From Paulownia fortunei (Eukaryota; Streptophyta; Magnoliopsida; Lamiales; Paulowniaceae), in NCBI GenBank assembly GCA_019321725.1, contig JAGSPU010000052.1, positions 2,232,001-2,296,000 of the forward strand: 64,000 nucleotides of DNA. Direction: 5' to 3'. The translations under genes were made by a program, and so were the position numbers. Under the pieces are notes generated by a model. It was not told where the DNA came from and did no database searches. It saw only the letters and a program-made list of their open reading frames with translations. The number at the start of each line of letters is the position of its first letter. Within the stretch, counting starts at the first letter, position 1. Shown in pieces: positions 48,073-61,600 of this stretch.

Positions 48073-48358
48073 GAACTAATTTTGAAGCTCCAAAACACTT
48101 GCCCCTAGCACCCTAGAGGGGATAAATTGCAAGATATGCCTTAACTGCCTCCCGGGTTTCCAACAAGAATTGTATACTTGTGTGCACAAGGAGCCCAATT
48201 CACATCATACTAAACTCCGGCCGCAAGATCCCACTGGGAGCACAGTGATTGCTTCATATCGAAATTCAGCCGCAGGTTCCCACCAAAATTCAAACCCCTA
48301 CCCTACCGTTGTAAGTGAATTCAAGTTGATAGTTCCACCAGTTGAACTAAGAGGTTGA
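48073..48358 (-). mobile_element. tRNA-derived SINE (Au-like), fuller copy
   Basis: Read on the minus strand it starts TTCAACCTCTTAGTTCAACT, with an A-box-like TTAGTTCAACTGGTGG. A B-box-like GGGTTTGAATTTTGG follows after about 45 bases. The body then passes GTGGGAACCTGCGGCTGAAT and ends near GAGCTTCAAAATTAGTTC. This order is typical of tRNA-derived plant SINEs. It shares its body with the copy at 51892-52092. Confidence 0.7.
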
Positions 48359-51300
48359 AGTAAATTGACTCTAAGTATATTCGAGATTTTTTCCTATTAT
48401 TTTGCGTCAAGACCACTAAATTTAATAATATAAATCATGAATTTCAAAATAGTTAAAGTGTGTGAAAAGAATTTAACAAAAGTAATTTGAAAATTAAATA
48501 TAAAAAAGTTTGAAAAAAAAATTATTCCATTTACAAATTTATTGAATACACACGTGCAATATACGTACATGTGCACATATACATACATATACAAAGGAAT
48601 ACACGTGTTTGTACACTCGCCAATTTAATGCCAGATAATTTGCCTATGGTAGGAAAGTTATCGTACACAGGCCGGAAAATTAAACACCAATCAAATTATT
48701 TAGCGCCTAGAGCTTCCATGGATGTTATCCACTTTTTTTTAAATTCGTATTATACTCGTATAATATATATAAATAGATATATATATATATATATATAATT
48801 AAAAATATTTTCATATTTTATATAAATTTTGAACTATCGAATAATATTTCATATTTTTAAAGTAAATCATTTAGTATATGTATTATAATTACTCACAAAT
48901 AATACTATATTTTAATAAATATTTATATATAAATAAAATGTTATTTATAGGTATTGAGGGAATATCATATAAAAAAAAATAATTTTTTTAATAATTATGA
49001 GTATAATTATTATTATTAAATAATTATTTTTAAATTATGTCATAATTATAAATTAAATAATATATAGAATAATTTTTGCATAATTATAAATAAATATAAA
49101 CACAATTCATTTAAAAATAACATTAAAATAAGTCATATTTTTGCTCATGAATAATTTTTTTACATTTGTATTTTTGTCCATACATCTATGAATTCGTATA
49201 TTATCGATTTTTATATTTTTTTTCATCATAATTTTTAACAAAAATTTATAATATAATCATACGTATTAAATATTGAATTTTTTATATCCCGTGTTTAACT
49301 AATTAGACACCACTTTGTGATTACTATTAATTATTTTGATAAATTGGCTTTGGTAAGCTGCACTAAATAACAATTTAATTTAATTTTGTTACTCGAAATA
49401 GTTAATTTTTATGTGGAGTGCAAAATTTCTTCAAGTACTCAGTATGTGGATATAGAATAGCCACCGAATGCGATGCCACAATAATTTTTTGAGAATAACA
49501 AATTTTGTGGTAGTTGTATAATTTGTTGTACACACCTATGTTTTTTGTATTGTAAATTCATAATTTAATAAAAGCAATAAATATGGTTTAGGTTAAGTAT
49601 GTAATTTATTTATGTATTTTTTGCTTTAAAATAAATAAGTTCCATTTTTTTATGACTAATGCACAAAATATATAGTTATTTTTCCATCTTTTAAATCAAC
49701 AAGTTACCTTAGAGTATGATTTAAATTAAAAGGATTTGATAAATAAGAATTTTAAAATATTATAACTAATTTATTGCATTTGTTTGGATAATTTTGAAGT
49801 ATTGTTGAAAGTTGGGTATTTTAATGATTAATTTTTAGCAAATTTTTTTAATTATTATAATGAATTTGAAATCACTTTACTATTAAATTCATTGAAATTC
49901 TTATGCCAAATTAACCAAATATTATTCTCGAAATCACTTTCTTCAATTCAAATGCAATTTAATTCAGAAAAACAAACAACATGCTTATACATCATTTAAA
50001 AGGTGTTTGGCTAAATTTATTTAAAAGGTCTTATAAGCTCCCACATTTTATAATATTTTATTTTATTTTATCTATTTATTTCATACATCTTATAAGATGT
50101 TTTTGAAGTTTATAAAATATTATATTTTATTTTAAAAATAAATTGTTGGAGTGTGTGGATAAAATAAAATTATGAAACTTTTAAAATGTTTGTACTGATA
50201 AATTTTTAATTAAAATTATCAAAATAAAAAAATATTAAAATATAATCTTATTTTAAAAATAAGTTGGGATTGACGTATTTTTTTTTTTTTAAGTTTATAA
50301 GCTTTCAAACAATTTTTTTGGAATCATATAAGCTTTTTAAAAAAATATATATCAAATACTATTTAAAATCTTTAAAAAAAATATCAAATACTATTTAAGA
50401 TTTTGTAAGTTTTTAAACATTTTACAAAATATTTTAAAAAAATTATAAATTCAACCAAATATCCTCCTAAGTTTCATCTAAACTTAGTTGTATTCCACGC
50501 TTCAAGTATTTATTATTACATTGCGAATACGTATTTGGTCTTTTACAGTTTATCAAAAGCATAAAAATATTTTATTTTAAAAAAAAAAAAAAAACTTTAG
50601 CATTTAACCTAGTACACAAGTACACAATTGGCAGTTGGAGTTCACATGGAACCTCAAGCATATGATATAATAAGCTGAATTAAAGTTGAAGTGAAGAAAA
50701 GCAATAACCAAATAACCCTGAGTTGGATGCCATTTTCAATCAATAGAAATGAAAATGACTTGAACCAACCATGCTTTATCATTTTCCCTTTTTTTTTTCT
50801 TTTGTAATCAATATTACATTTATTCCCAAAATAATTGATTTTTTCACTTCCTCTGTTTTTTCATGGCATCTTTTGTCAATTTGTGTGTCTAATTAGGAGG
50901 ATATATTAGACTTTATAAGTATATATGCTTGACTCAATTTTGATTTTTATCAATTGAATTAATGGAAAAATAAACAAATAAAGACTAGATAGACGGCAAC
51001 ATTAACTTTTATATTTTGAACTTGTTTTTGAGAAGAATATATGATGAAAATAAAAAAATAAAAAAATAAAAAAAATTAATTACGAGAAAAAATAAAAATA
51101 AAAAGCATTATTATAGAATATATGTATAGGGGACGGAGTCAATAATTTTTTAAATTAAAATTTTAAATTTCAATAAGTTTATATGTAACATAAAAATTTA
51201 TATAAGTTGAGAGCCTGCCTTTCCCCCTTCCTTCCATTCTTTCCACTTATTGAAATGCATGAATTTTCCCTAACCAAACAAAATGTAAAAAGACTAACCA

Positions 51301-51891
51301 TATTTAGCCTTAAACAAGAATGGTTTTTCTCTTGTTTTTTGATTTAATCATCATATTACAAAGGAGAAAGACCTTGATATATAAACTTAAATTAATTTTA
51401 TACATTAAACTCATGTACACAATGCAACAGAAAAAAAATATCGATATATTTGTTTCTATTTTCATTATTGCATTTCTCTTTCTTGGAGATGAAAACATAT
51501 TTGTCTCGTACGTTTTAAATAATATTTGTATTATTTCAAAATATCAATCATTCATTATAATATTTAAATAATTATATATTTTACTATACATTCATTCACT
51601 ATAATAGAAGAATATTAATAAAATATTTATATTTAAAAATACCTATCGCGAACCATAATAAAATAATATTAACAAGATATTTATAATTAAAAATATATTA
51701 CAAAATACATTATTTTTTCTCAACAATACATCCAAATATATTTATATTCTCTATATATTTCTCAATCCATTATTAAAATACATTTTTTCAAAATAATTTA
51801 CTCATAACAATTAAAAATAAAACCAAACATAGCATAATTCTCATGCTAGAGGGTATATAAGTAATAGAAATGTAGATTCCTAGTTTGCGCT
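48359..51891. other. AT-rich intergenic DNA between SINE copies
   Basis: Very AT-rich, with a TA microsatellite at about 48776-48797 and many poly-A/T runs. Apart from the MITE-like element no feature was recognised. Confidence 0.6.
50002..50464. mobile_element. MITE-like element with imperfect terminal inverted repeats
   Basis: It starts GGTGTTTGGCTAAATTTATT and ends AATTCAACCAAATATCC, which is an imperfect inverted match. The inside is AT-rich with TTATAAGCTC and TTATAAGATG palindromic pieces and no coding. Target-site duplication not identified. Confidence 0.45.
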
Positions 51892-52092
51892 AGACTAATT
51901 CTGAACCTCCTACACACCTGTCCCTAGCACCTAGGAGGGGGTAAATAGCGGGATATGTCTCAACCAACACCCAGGTTCCCAACAAGAACTGTACACTTCT
52001 GCGCACAAGGAGCCCAACCCACAGTGATCGCTCGAAACACCTCAGTCGCAGGGTCCCACTGACAGCCCAGTGATTGCTTCATACTGAAATAG
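51892..52092 (-). mobile_element. tRNA-derived SINE, truncated second copy
   Basis: Same orientation and clear sequence match to the copy at 48073-48358: both hold CCCTAGCACC, GGGATATG or AAGATATG, TTCCCAACAAGAACTGTA or the near variant, GCACAAGGAGCCCAA and CAGTGATTGCTTCATA. The tRNA-like head (the high-coordinate part) is missing and an A-run follows at about 52087-52101. Confidence 0.68.
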
Positions 52093-52622
52093 AAAAAAAA
52101 AAATGTATTTTTCTTATTAAGAAAACATCACCATCGTGACCACATTGCTTTTGCATTTTTCACTAATGTAGCCAAAAATCATGTCATTATCAATGATTAA
52201 CTTGCATTTTACGCACTCAAATAATTTTCTAGTGGTAATAATTCTTTAAATATATTATCAGATATTTTACCAAATATTGCGAAATGTGACGATATTTTTT
52301 CAATAATAAATTTTTGGCTGAAAATCGACATCCTTCCACCAAAATGGAGGGTAGAGAAACACTTTTTCATTAATATATTAACAGAATAATACTAATAAAA
52401 GCATGAAAGGTGAATTAAATAACTAAAATACAATGAAATAATTAAATAAAAGCCCAAAAAAAATATATTAAAGATTTAAAAATAAAAAGAAAGAAAAAAC
52501 CAACATGGCTGGTGCAGCCACCATCACCGCATCTTTGCTCAAAATGTTTTTATGCTTCTCTCTCCAACTCATCCCCATTCATTATTCACTGCTTTTTTCT
52601 TCACATTTCTCTCTCTAAAACT

Positions 52623-52623
<1 letters not shown>

Positions 52624-52661
<38 letters not shown>
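52624..52661. repeat. (TA)n microsatellite upstream of villin
   Basis: An uninterrupted TA run of about 19 units, roughly 320 bases upstream of the presumed villin transcription start. Frames across it encode only Tyr-Ile repeats. Confidence 0.92.
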
Positions 52662-52663
<2 letters not shown>

Positions 52664-52943
52664 ATACGTACATCTTCTCTTGTATATCTATATCCACATC
52701 CTTCATTTTTGGGTATATACCGTCTGAAAAAGAATTGTACAGATTTTCTGCATGAAATCTTAAAAGCCCCCAAAAGTTGAAAAGTGAAAAATAAACCCAG
52801 AGATTAAAAGAAAAAAATTAACCATCCCATAATACCATGCAACAATTATTCATTTCCCTTTTTTCTCTCTTAAAATAAATATCTTTCTCCCTCTCTGTCT
52901 ACTTTTTTTTCATTTGCCAGCTCTGCATGCTCTGCTCTCCTCC

Positions 52944-52951
52944 CTATAAAC
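52944..52951 (+). promoter_or_regulatory. Candidate TATA box of villin
   Basis: CCTATAAACC lies in a CT-rich stretch and is followed by CTCTCTCTAGAACTGCCC about 30 bases on, a plausible start region. A donor-like AAAG|GTTTGTTG at 53038-53039 suggests that the 5' leader is spliced before the ATG at 55630. Confidence 0.5.
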
Positions 52952-53039
52952 CTTTCTCTTTTTCTATACTTTCTCTCTCTAGAACTGCCCTTTTATCAAA
53001 ATTTCGTAGAAAGAGAGAATTGAAGAGATCTCTCAAAGG

Positions 53040-55629
53040 TTTGTTGATTGAATTTGTTTGAATTATGGCTTATTTTAGATCCATTTTCCTGTGTTTTGAT
53101 TTGGGTTTCTTGAATTCTCTGTTTCGTTTCTGTTTTGAGTTACGTGATTATTGGATATAATTTTGTGTTGATCTGAGGTATTATCGGGTATTTGTGAGAT
53201 GGGTTTTGTTTAATTATTGCTAATCTTTGATTAATTGAGCTATTATCGGGTATTTGTGAGATGGGCTTTGTTTAATTATTGCTAATCTTTGATTAATTAA
53301 TCTAATTAGAGAAATGATCTGAAAAGATGTCATATTTGTAATGATCTTTACTAATGCTGAACAATCAACTATTGGCCTATTGGTTACTTGAAATTTGATT
53401 TGTTTTGTCTATCAGAGTTAAATTATGTCTATTTTTGTTTTGTTTTTTGGAAATTAAAATATTTTCTTATGATCTCTTAATATTGAAACGGAACGCTAAG
53501 ATGACGGGCCTTTACAGTGGAGTTGAAGTTTTGAGGTATTTATGTATCAAATAACTCGAGCAATTCGTTTAATTGGGTCTCGAGGTTTATGAATATACTT
53601 TGAAGATTTTGATCCTGAATTGTGGGCTTTGATGACCAGCATTGTTTTGAATACTGGCTCTAAATAGTCTGATAATGGGTTGTTTAGTTGGCAATCATGC
53701 TGTTGGTTATCTTATACTTAGGATTATTCTCTGCTATCGGAAGAAAAGATTTACATCAATTAGTTCTTTGGGGAGCTTAAAACATTGCTGAAATTGGATG
53801 TGTTTGTTCTGCATGGTGAGATGGGTTATTAGATGCTGAAACAAGGCAATTTTAGCTGTAAATGCAGAATTGGAAAAGCTTTACAGGATTAATCTTTTTC
53901 TTTTTGGCTTCCAGTTCTGATATCTGTCAAATTATTCTTTTATATAAGACTGTATTCCAGCAAGTTTTGAGCTGGGGAACCAGTATATTGTAAACTTGCA
54001 TAAAATAAAGCTTTTGTAGAATTGTGCCTCGTGGCAAGCACAAGACTTGTACATTGAGGTTATTCAAGAATTTCCAATCAGCTGGAACTTGTGCTATAAA
54101 CATATGAAAGTTCTAGTGAGTAAGCGCAGCTAAAATCCATTCCTTTGTGGCTAATCGATATTCATGAAAAGGGGAAATAGTTCTCTTGAATATGATGTTT
54201 CTGGCACATAAGGTGAATTTTGAGTGGATTTTAGTTATATCAGAATTAAATGTAAGGATATTCATGCCTGCCACATTAATTTTGGCTTCTTTGTCTGCCT
54301 TACAAGAAGAAAATGTGAGAACTTGTTGTGAGTAGATACTAACCATGCATTATAGCATGGGTTATTTTCCTATGATATCAAAGTATGCTTCATAAATATT
54401 ATTATAAGGCTATCATTTTAGGTATTCTGATTGCTTCCTTATTTCATTATCTTATTAGTGGATAGATTCAATTACATCCTACTGTTGGTAGGTCTCAAAT
54501 AAATCAGCAGAGAAATTTTGGCGATGAACCTTTTATTGGATATTGAGTTCTTGCAAATAACGATAGGAAATCTTTTGTGTTTCAGTTGCAGAAAGTCTTA
54601 CCTTTGGTGGGCATCAAGTTAACTCATCTTCTTATGCTTAAACTTGTGTGGCTTTGTGAAAATTATACGGGCACCAAGTGTATATGACTAGAGTCACCGA
54701 GTCTGCTTTCTATTCATAAGGCACCATCTAGTATTTTTTTTCCACTTTAACTAGCTACGGAACTGCTAGAGTGAGGAGTCCATCTATTTGGGAGTAGCTT
54801 GAGCCTTTTTACTGCCTTCAAAGCCAACAAATCTTGATTTGAGAGTGACATTGATTAGCCAGTTTCTGTAAACTTCTATTATCTTTTATTGGTATGCATC
54901 TGCTTGTGCTGTTGGTCACTGGCTGGACTACACAGGATAAATAATTTATGTCCTGGTCTCTGGATTCAATTCTAATCGATTTGGTGAATTGCATTTGAGA
55001 GAATGTTGGGAAATGTCTCATTAGCTTAAACATCTGGAGGGATAATACTTAAAAGGATATAATTTAGACATCAAAATATTTTAAAGCAGATTCTGGCTGC
55101 TGACTTAAGTTCTAATCTTATTTATAATGTTTCAAAAAAATGTGCGACCTGAAAGAAGTTCACTAGCCAATACAAAATACTATAAAACATGATCTTTGTC
55201 TGAAGTGATACTGAGTAGATCTTCACTGCAGCTTTTGATTTTTCCTATTTCGTTAGTCAAGAGAGATTAATATGTCAAAGAGATGAATTAATAGTTGGTG
55301 CATATTGCATAAGTTGTGTGCTGTTGCTGCAAAGAAATATGAGCATAACAATTTCATATAGGTATTTTACTTTAAAAGGGTGATGTGGATTTTATTTAGT
55401 ATGGTTATGCATATTCTTTTTTTTTTTTCGGCTTCTCCTCATCTTTGAATGATTGCTGCAGCTATAACAGGAGAATTTGGATTCCTGAATGTCATTTCTT
55501 TTCTGAATTCTTGCTTATCTCTTTCTTGTTATTGGTTTATTTTAGCAGTTGATTCTGTGGAATTGAAACACAGTCATAGGAGCTTGAAAATCTTGTTCCC
55601 CTTTTCCAAATCTAGAAGGATATCACACA
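53040..55629 (+). other. Presumed 5' leader intron of villin
   Basis: A T-rich stretch of 2.5 kb with no open coding sequence joins the CT-rich leader to the first coding exon. Possible acceptors are TGCTGCAG at 55461 and TTTTAGCAG near 55546; the exact one cannot be fixed from sequence. Long 5' introns are common in plant actin-binding protein genes. Confidence 0.5.
53179..53302. repeat. Tandem duplication of 62 bases in villin leader intron
   Basis: The segment from TATTATCGGGTATTTGTGAG to TTTGATTAATT occurs at 53179 and again at 53241 with few differences. It looks like a recent tandem duplication. Confidence 0.88.
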
Positions 55630-58600
55630 ATGTCTAGCTCAGCGAAAGCTTTGGAACCAGCTTTTCTGGGAGCGGGTCAGAAAGTGTATCCTTTCATATG
55701 GAAACTATGCTTGAATGACTAACCAATTGGCTAGTAATTTCCACTTATGTCAACATGAATATATATGAATTTGATGCCTTATGTTTGTTTTACACTTGTG
55801 TTTCTTCAGTTTGAATTTTACTGTCCTTGTTGAACTTAACACTTTACAGAGGGACTGAGATCTGGAGGATTGAGAACTTCCAACCGGTTCCTTTGCCAAA
55901 ATCTGATTATGGTAAATTCTACTCTGGAGATTCCTATATTATTCTTCAGGTGCGCTTGTCTGTTCCCTTGACCTTGTTGATAAGATATTTTGCTAATTTT
56001 TTATTTGGAGGTTTTTTTATTTTGATTACGAAGTGGAGCAAGATTAGCGCTATGTTTTGGACGTACCGTATTGAAATGCTTTTCTATGCAGACAAGTTCT
56101 GGTAAGGGAGGTGCTTATCTTTATGACATTCACTTCTGGCTCGGAAAGGATACTAGCCAGGTAGTGATAATATTCTTGTTGTTGTTCTTAGGATTACTTT
56201 CTTGGTATCTGCTTTGAAATTTGAATTTCTGCTAATTCTTAGGATGAAGCCGGGACTGCAGCTATTAAAACTGTGGAACTTGATGCCGTTCTTGGTGGCC
56301 GTGCTGTGCAGTACAGAGAACTACAAGGGCATGAGTCAGACAAATTCTTGTCATATTTTAAACCATGCATCATACCACTGGAAGGTGGTGTTGCATCTGG
56401 ATTTAAGAAACCTGAAGAAGAAGAGTTTGAAACACAGTTATATATTTGTAAAGGAAAACGAGTTGTAAGATTGAAGCAGGTAGGAGGGGAGAGCTGAAAT
56501 ACTACAGTATTATAGTGGAATCATAAATGAAAAACATGATTAGTTCTCCATGTCATGAGCATCCAAATACAGCAGTATTATTATCATGTATAGAAAGAAA
56601 AATTGATTGGTTTTTCTTTCCCTGCAGGTCCCATTTTCACGGTCCTCTCTGAATCATGATGATGTTTTTATTCTTGACACTAAAGGCAAGATATATCAAT
56701 TCAATGGTGCAAACTCCAATATTCAGGAAAGGGCCAAAGCATTAGAAGTAATTCAGTTTTTGAAGGAGAAGTATCATGAGGGAAAGTGTGATGTTGCCAT
56801 TGTTGGTGAGTACACTCATAATGTATGTTTGTCATTGTTTTTTGATTGTGTCTTGATTTATTTTTCATTGACTGTAAATGCTATTCCCCACTTCAGATGA
56901 TGGAAAATTACAAGCCGAGACAGATTCCGGCGAATTCTGGGTCCTCTTTGGTGGGTTTGCTCCAATCGGTAAGAAGGTTGCTACTGAAGATGATATCATT
57001 CCGGAGAAGACCCCTGCCCAACTTTATAGGTAGTTAATTTCCATAGCTTATTCTATGTTATGTCCGAGCTAGAGCTGTTGCTTGCCTTTCAAGTCACACA
57101 GGTTTCTATGTCAGTGGTAATTGATAGCTCTATTGGGTATGAAAAACACTCTACAGTCAATTTATATCAATGTTTTTCTTTATATTTTTGCCTAACCAGT
57201 CAGACATATATAGTAAAAATGAAGTTGTTAAAGTAATAAGTTGTGGTGAGCATAGAATGACTTTGCATGCCACGTAGTTGAAGAGAGTTAAAATAAGACA
57301 AATTCAGAGATGTGAAGCTGGCTGTTTTTTTCATTTTAGAAGATTTGCCTTCATGTGTTGAGAGGAAAGTTGTGTAATTCATTATGTCCTCCTGATGCAT
57401 CTTTTGGAAATAAGAGGTTTGAAAATTTATATTTTTTGGATAAGTGGAATTTGAAGTGTGCTATTCAAGTTATTTGTGATGGGTTTTTAAGAGGTAGAAG
57501 GTGAAATGTTTATGCTTTGAGTCACTTTTAATATCATATTTATCGAGAAGGATGTTGTGCTGTGAACTTAGTGAGAAAAACTCAGGTTGGAAATTTTTCT
57601 GTAAATTACTAGTTCCTTTTCTTTCTTTTTCCCATCATTTTCTGTGTGGTGCTTCCTCTGAACAAATTCAAGAAGGATCAATTGACTACAGCATTTCTTT
57701 GAATATGCAAGTCCACTGTCTCACTAATATGCTTCTTTTGTTAGTATTTTACTGTTTTATGAATCTTGAATTCGACATCCCTATATCAGATTGAAAATTT
57801 CTGTCTGTTCTTTCACTTTCCTCTTTGCGAAGGTGTCTGGAATGGAATTTGATGGGGTGGTTATCACATCTCTAAATTTTGGTACTTTTTACATTATGCA
57901 CAATCGGAATTCACTTAGTTCTATTTGGAGGTCTCAAGGTTGGATAGGAAGAAAGAACTTTATTAAACTTGCTAACTTACTAACTAATGTTAAGGACTTT
58001 TTAATCTGAGGTTCACCACCAAATCATATGTGAACGTAATGTATAATTGCAATGTTCGAACTTATATGGTGTGGCTTGGTTTGGTTCGTTCCTGAAACAT
58101 TTCCTTCTAGTACAGAGACTATTTCTTTTTGATAGTTGACTCCCTTTTGTTTTATGTATATCAAGTTGGTGGTTTGTAATATGTTTGTAAAATTGTGTAC
58201 TTACTGGTGCAAGTGATTTCTTGTTGCTTGTCTATTAACTCCAGGAACTAACTCTTCATTACCTCCCTTTTGCTTCTTGGCAGCATTGTTGATGGTCTAG
58301 TTAAGAGTCTAGATGGTGAACTTTCTAAGTCAATTCTGGAAAATAACAAATGCTATTTGTTGGATTGTGGTGCTGAGGTATTTGTTTGGGTTGGCCGGGT
58401 TACTCAAGTTGATGAGAGGAAAGCTGCCATTCAAGCTGCAGAGGTGAAATACTGAAAAGCTCAACTTTACATTTTCGTAATCTATTATTTTATTTGAACT
58501 CTCACATCCAAGTGATATTTCAGGATTTTGTGGCTAGCCAAAATAGACCAAAGTCAACGCATATAACTAGGCTTATTCAAGGTTATGAGACTCATTCATT

Positions 58601-61600
58601 CAAGTCCAACTTTGATTCCTGGCCATCAGGATCAGCTCCTTCTGTTGCTGAGGAGGGAAGGGGAAAAGTAGCAGGTATGTGTAAGTCCTGAGTTGTTGGA
58701 CATTTCTTGTGGACATGTCTACTAAATTGTGAAATTGTTCTGAAATTTTTTGTAGCTTTGCTGAAGCAGCAAGGTGGTGCCATGAAGGGAGCAAATAAAA
58801 GTGCTCCTGTAAATGAGGAAGTCCCTCCTTTGCTTGAAGGAGGTGGAAAGATAGAGGTATAATTTCTGTCATGTATTTGTGGTTGCTCTGGGTGGGCTTA
58901 ATTATATGTTTTCTAACATCAAGTTGCTTGGAACTTTAATTTTCGTATGTTTCCAGGTTTGGCGCATCAATGGTAGTGCCAAAACTCCAGTGCCTCATGA
59001 AGACGTTGGTAGATTTTACAGCGGGGATTGCTATATTGTGCTCTACACATACCATTCTCATGAAAGAAAAGAAGATTACTACTTGTGTAGTTGGATAGGA
59101 AAAGACAGCATTGAGGTACTATAAATTGCCATTGGCTATATTGTGAAGCTTACTGGAAAATAGAAATTATACATGCTTTTCATGCCAAACATTTATAAAT
59201 TAGGACATTTGATTTGAGATGGAGAGAGATTTCGGTTCGGTACCTACATTGTTATTACAACTGACCTTAACCTGCCTCTAACCTTCAGCTTTATCATTAT
59301 TATCAGTGAATAATGGATTTTACTTTCTTCTGCCTTCAATGTGTCAATAGTATAATTTTGTGGATTCGGTAAAATCTGCTGCTTTTGATTACAATGTCAC
59401 TAAAATTGACTTTACACTGCATAACCTTCAGTTATGGCATTATTATCAGTGAGTGATATGAGGCAGTGGTTTATATGCATGCCATTTTACTTCCTTCTCT
59501 CAACGTGTCAATAGTATAATTTTGTGGATTCAGAAAAATCTGCTGCTTGTATTTATCTGAAATTTTTAGTCTTATGACTTTTGAGCTTACTTTGTCAATG
59601 GTTGATGGAGTGGCTCAGAAAACTGAGCTAACAAAATGAGTTCCCAATTTTCAGGAGGACCGAAAGATGGCTGCTAAATTGACCACCACAATGTATAACT
59701 CACTGAAGGGGAGGCCAGTGCAGGTAATTATACACCTCGTTGTTTTACCACATTGGACAATGAAATATGGGAAGTTGAGATATGAATTATGCTTCTCCAG
59801 GGTCGGATATTTCAAGGGAAAGAGCCCCCACAATTTGTTGCAATCTTTCAGCCTATGGTGGTCCTTAAGGTGCTCCTTTCACTACTTGGAATAGGGAAAG
59901 AAAAACATAAACTAGTTATAAACAAAGAAACCTATTGTGTGAATCATTTCTCTGACAATCTCAAATTGTTTCGTTAGGGTGGAATGAGCTCTGGTTACAA
60001 GAACTATATAGCTGACAAAGGTTTAAATGATGAAACATACACTGCTGATGGTGTTGCACTCATCCGCATATCTGGAACTTCTCTGCATAACAACAAAGCT
60101 GTTCAAGTTGAAGCTGTAAGTTCACCCAACATGTTTTCCTTGTAGTTATTTCTGTCTGTGGTTTTTCTATACCCGAGTCTTCTTTTAATCATTGCATACA
60201 TATACTTTTGACATTTGTATCGTTACTTTGTTTCTCATCATGCATCAGTCTCTGCTCTTGTCTGCAGACACTTTTTAACTGATCCTTCACTTTGCATAAG
60301 TGTTTAATTAACTTAAAACTCTAGTAAATATTGAGGAAGAAAGATAAACAATGGAATTTTGATTCTCAGAGTTGAGAAAGAAAATGCTTATAATATATTA
60401 GTATTGTAATTACTGGTGCGGCATTTTAGGGAGGCCATGGACTCGGGATATTTCTTACTTTTTGGGAGATTTCCACATACAATTCTCTTTCATGGGTGGG
60501 CATACTTTATTCACTCAAATCTGATTCAACTTGCTAGCTCTTTTCAGCTTTCTTTTGCCAATGGTACTTTAACTTCATTTCTTTTAATTTTTTCGGTCAG
60601 AAAATCTATTCTCCTTTTGCACCTGCACCTCCCAGAATAAAAAATCTACCTTTTTCTTTCCGTATACTTTCTGAGTATAAGGATCTTAAATTAATACTTC
60701 GTTAAATAATTAGCAAATGCTAGTGCTTATAAAGTTGTTAAATAGACCATATTTCACTACTATCTCATTTCTTAAGGACTTGTTAAATGATTAGCTGGCA
60801 ACTATCACCAAAATGAGAATGCAATTTATTTTGGTGGCATGGAGGTGGGGTCTTAAAATTGAAATTTGTAAACATTCCATATTTTTCTCTTCAATTCCCA
60901 GGGACGAAAATGAATGATGCTTGGAAAGCAACCTATTGGCTTCAATTTGACTTTTATTACCAAGTGCAAGAAGTTAATGTTGTTGTTTCCTGCTTGAACC
61001 TAATAGAAATTTTTTTATGCTTAGGTCAATTGAGACTGGTTTTTAATCAAATTCTGTATCTTCTTAGGTGGCTACATCATTGAATTCAAATGAATGTTTT
61101 CTGCTGCAATCTGGATCTACAATTTTCAGTTGGCATGGAAATCAAGGCACCTTTGAGCAGCAACAGTTAGCAGCCCAAATTGCCGAATTTCTGAAGGTAC
61201 GTATTGTGTGGAAGTATACATCAGGTCTTCCATTTATTTTTTAAAAATGATCTCCTAATTTATAAAATATCATCATCCAGTCTGGGTTGTCACCCAACAA
61301 TGTGAAAGAAATAGAAATGACGCTGGTACATGAGCATGGAATGGCTTTTTATGCATCTGTAATTGTTTTTAGGTTTGATGCTGACACCTTCCAGTTTTGT
61401 TAGTGACACAAAATCCCTAAATTAGGCTTGAAGGTCACATCTTCTAGTCCTTTTGATGTTCTTTCTAATTTGGCCTGAAACCCGCAGTTTTGAAAATTCA
61501 AAATTCAATTGTATCTTCTCACAAATTGTACTTGTATGTGTATCTCTTCCAACTAAAATTGTCATCTCTTTAAACTCTTTCATAACTTAAGAGAACTGTT

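Noticed and set aside
60880..60985. Possible extra exon in villin intron 13 after a CCCAG site
   Set aside because: Family proteins join exon 13 (..KAVQVEA) straight to [11 protein letters not shown], and adding this piece would insert sequence absent from villins.
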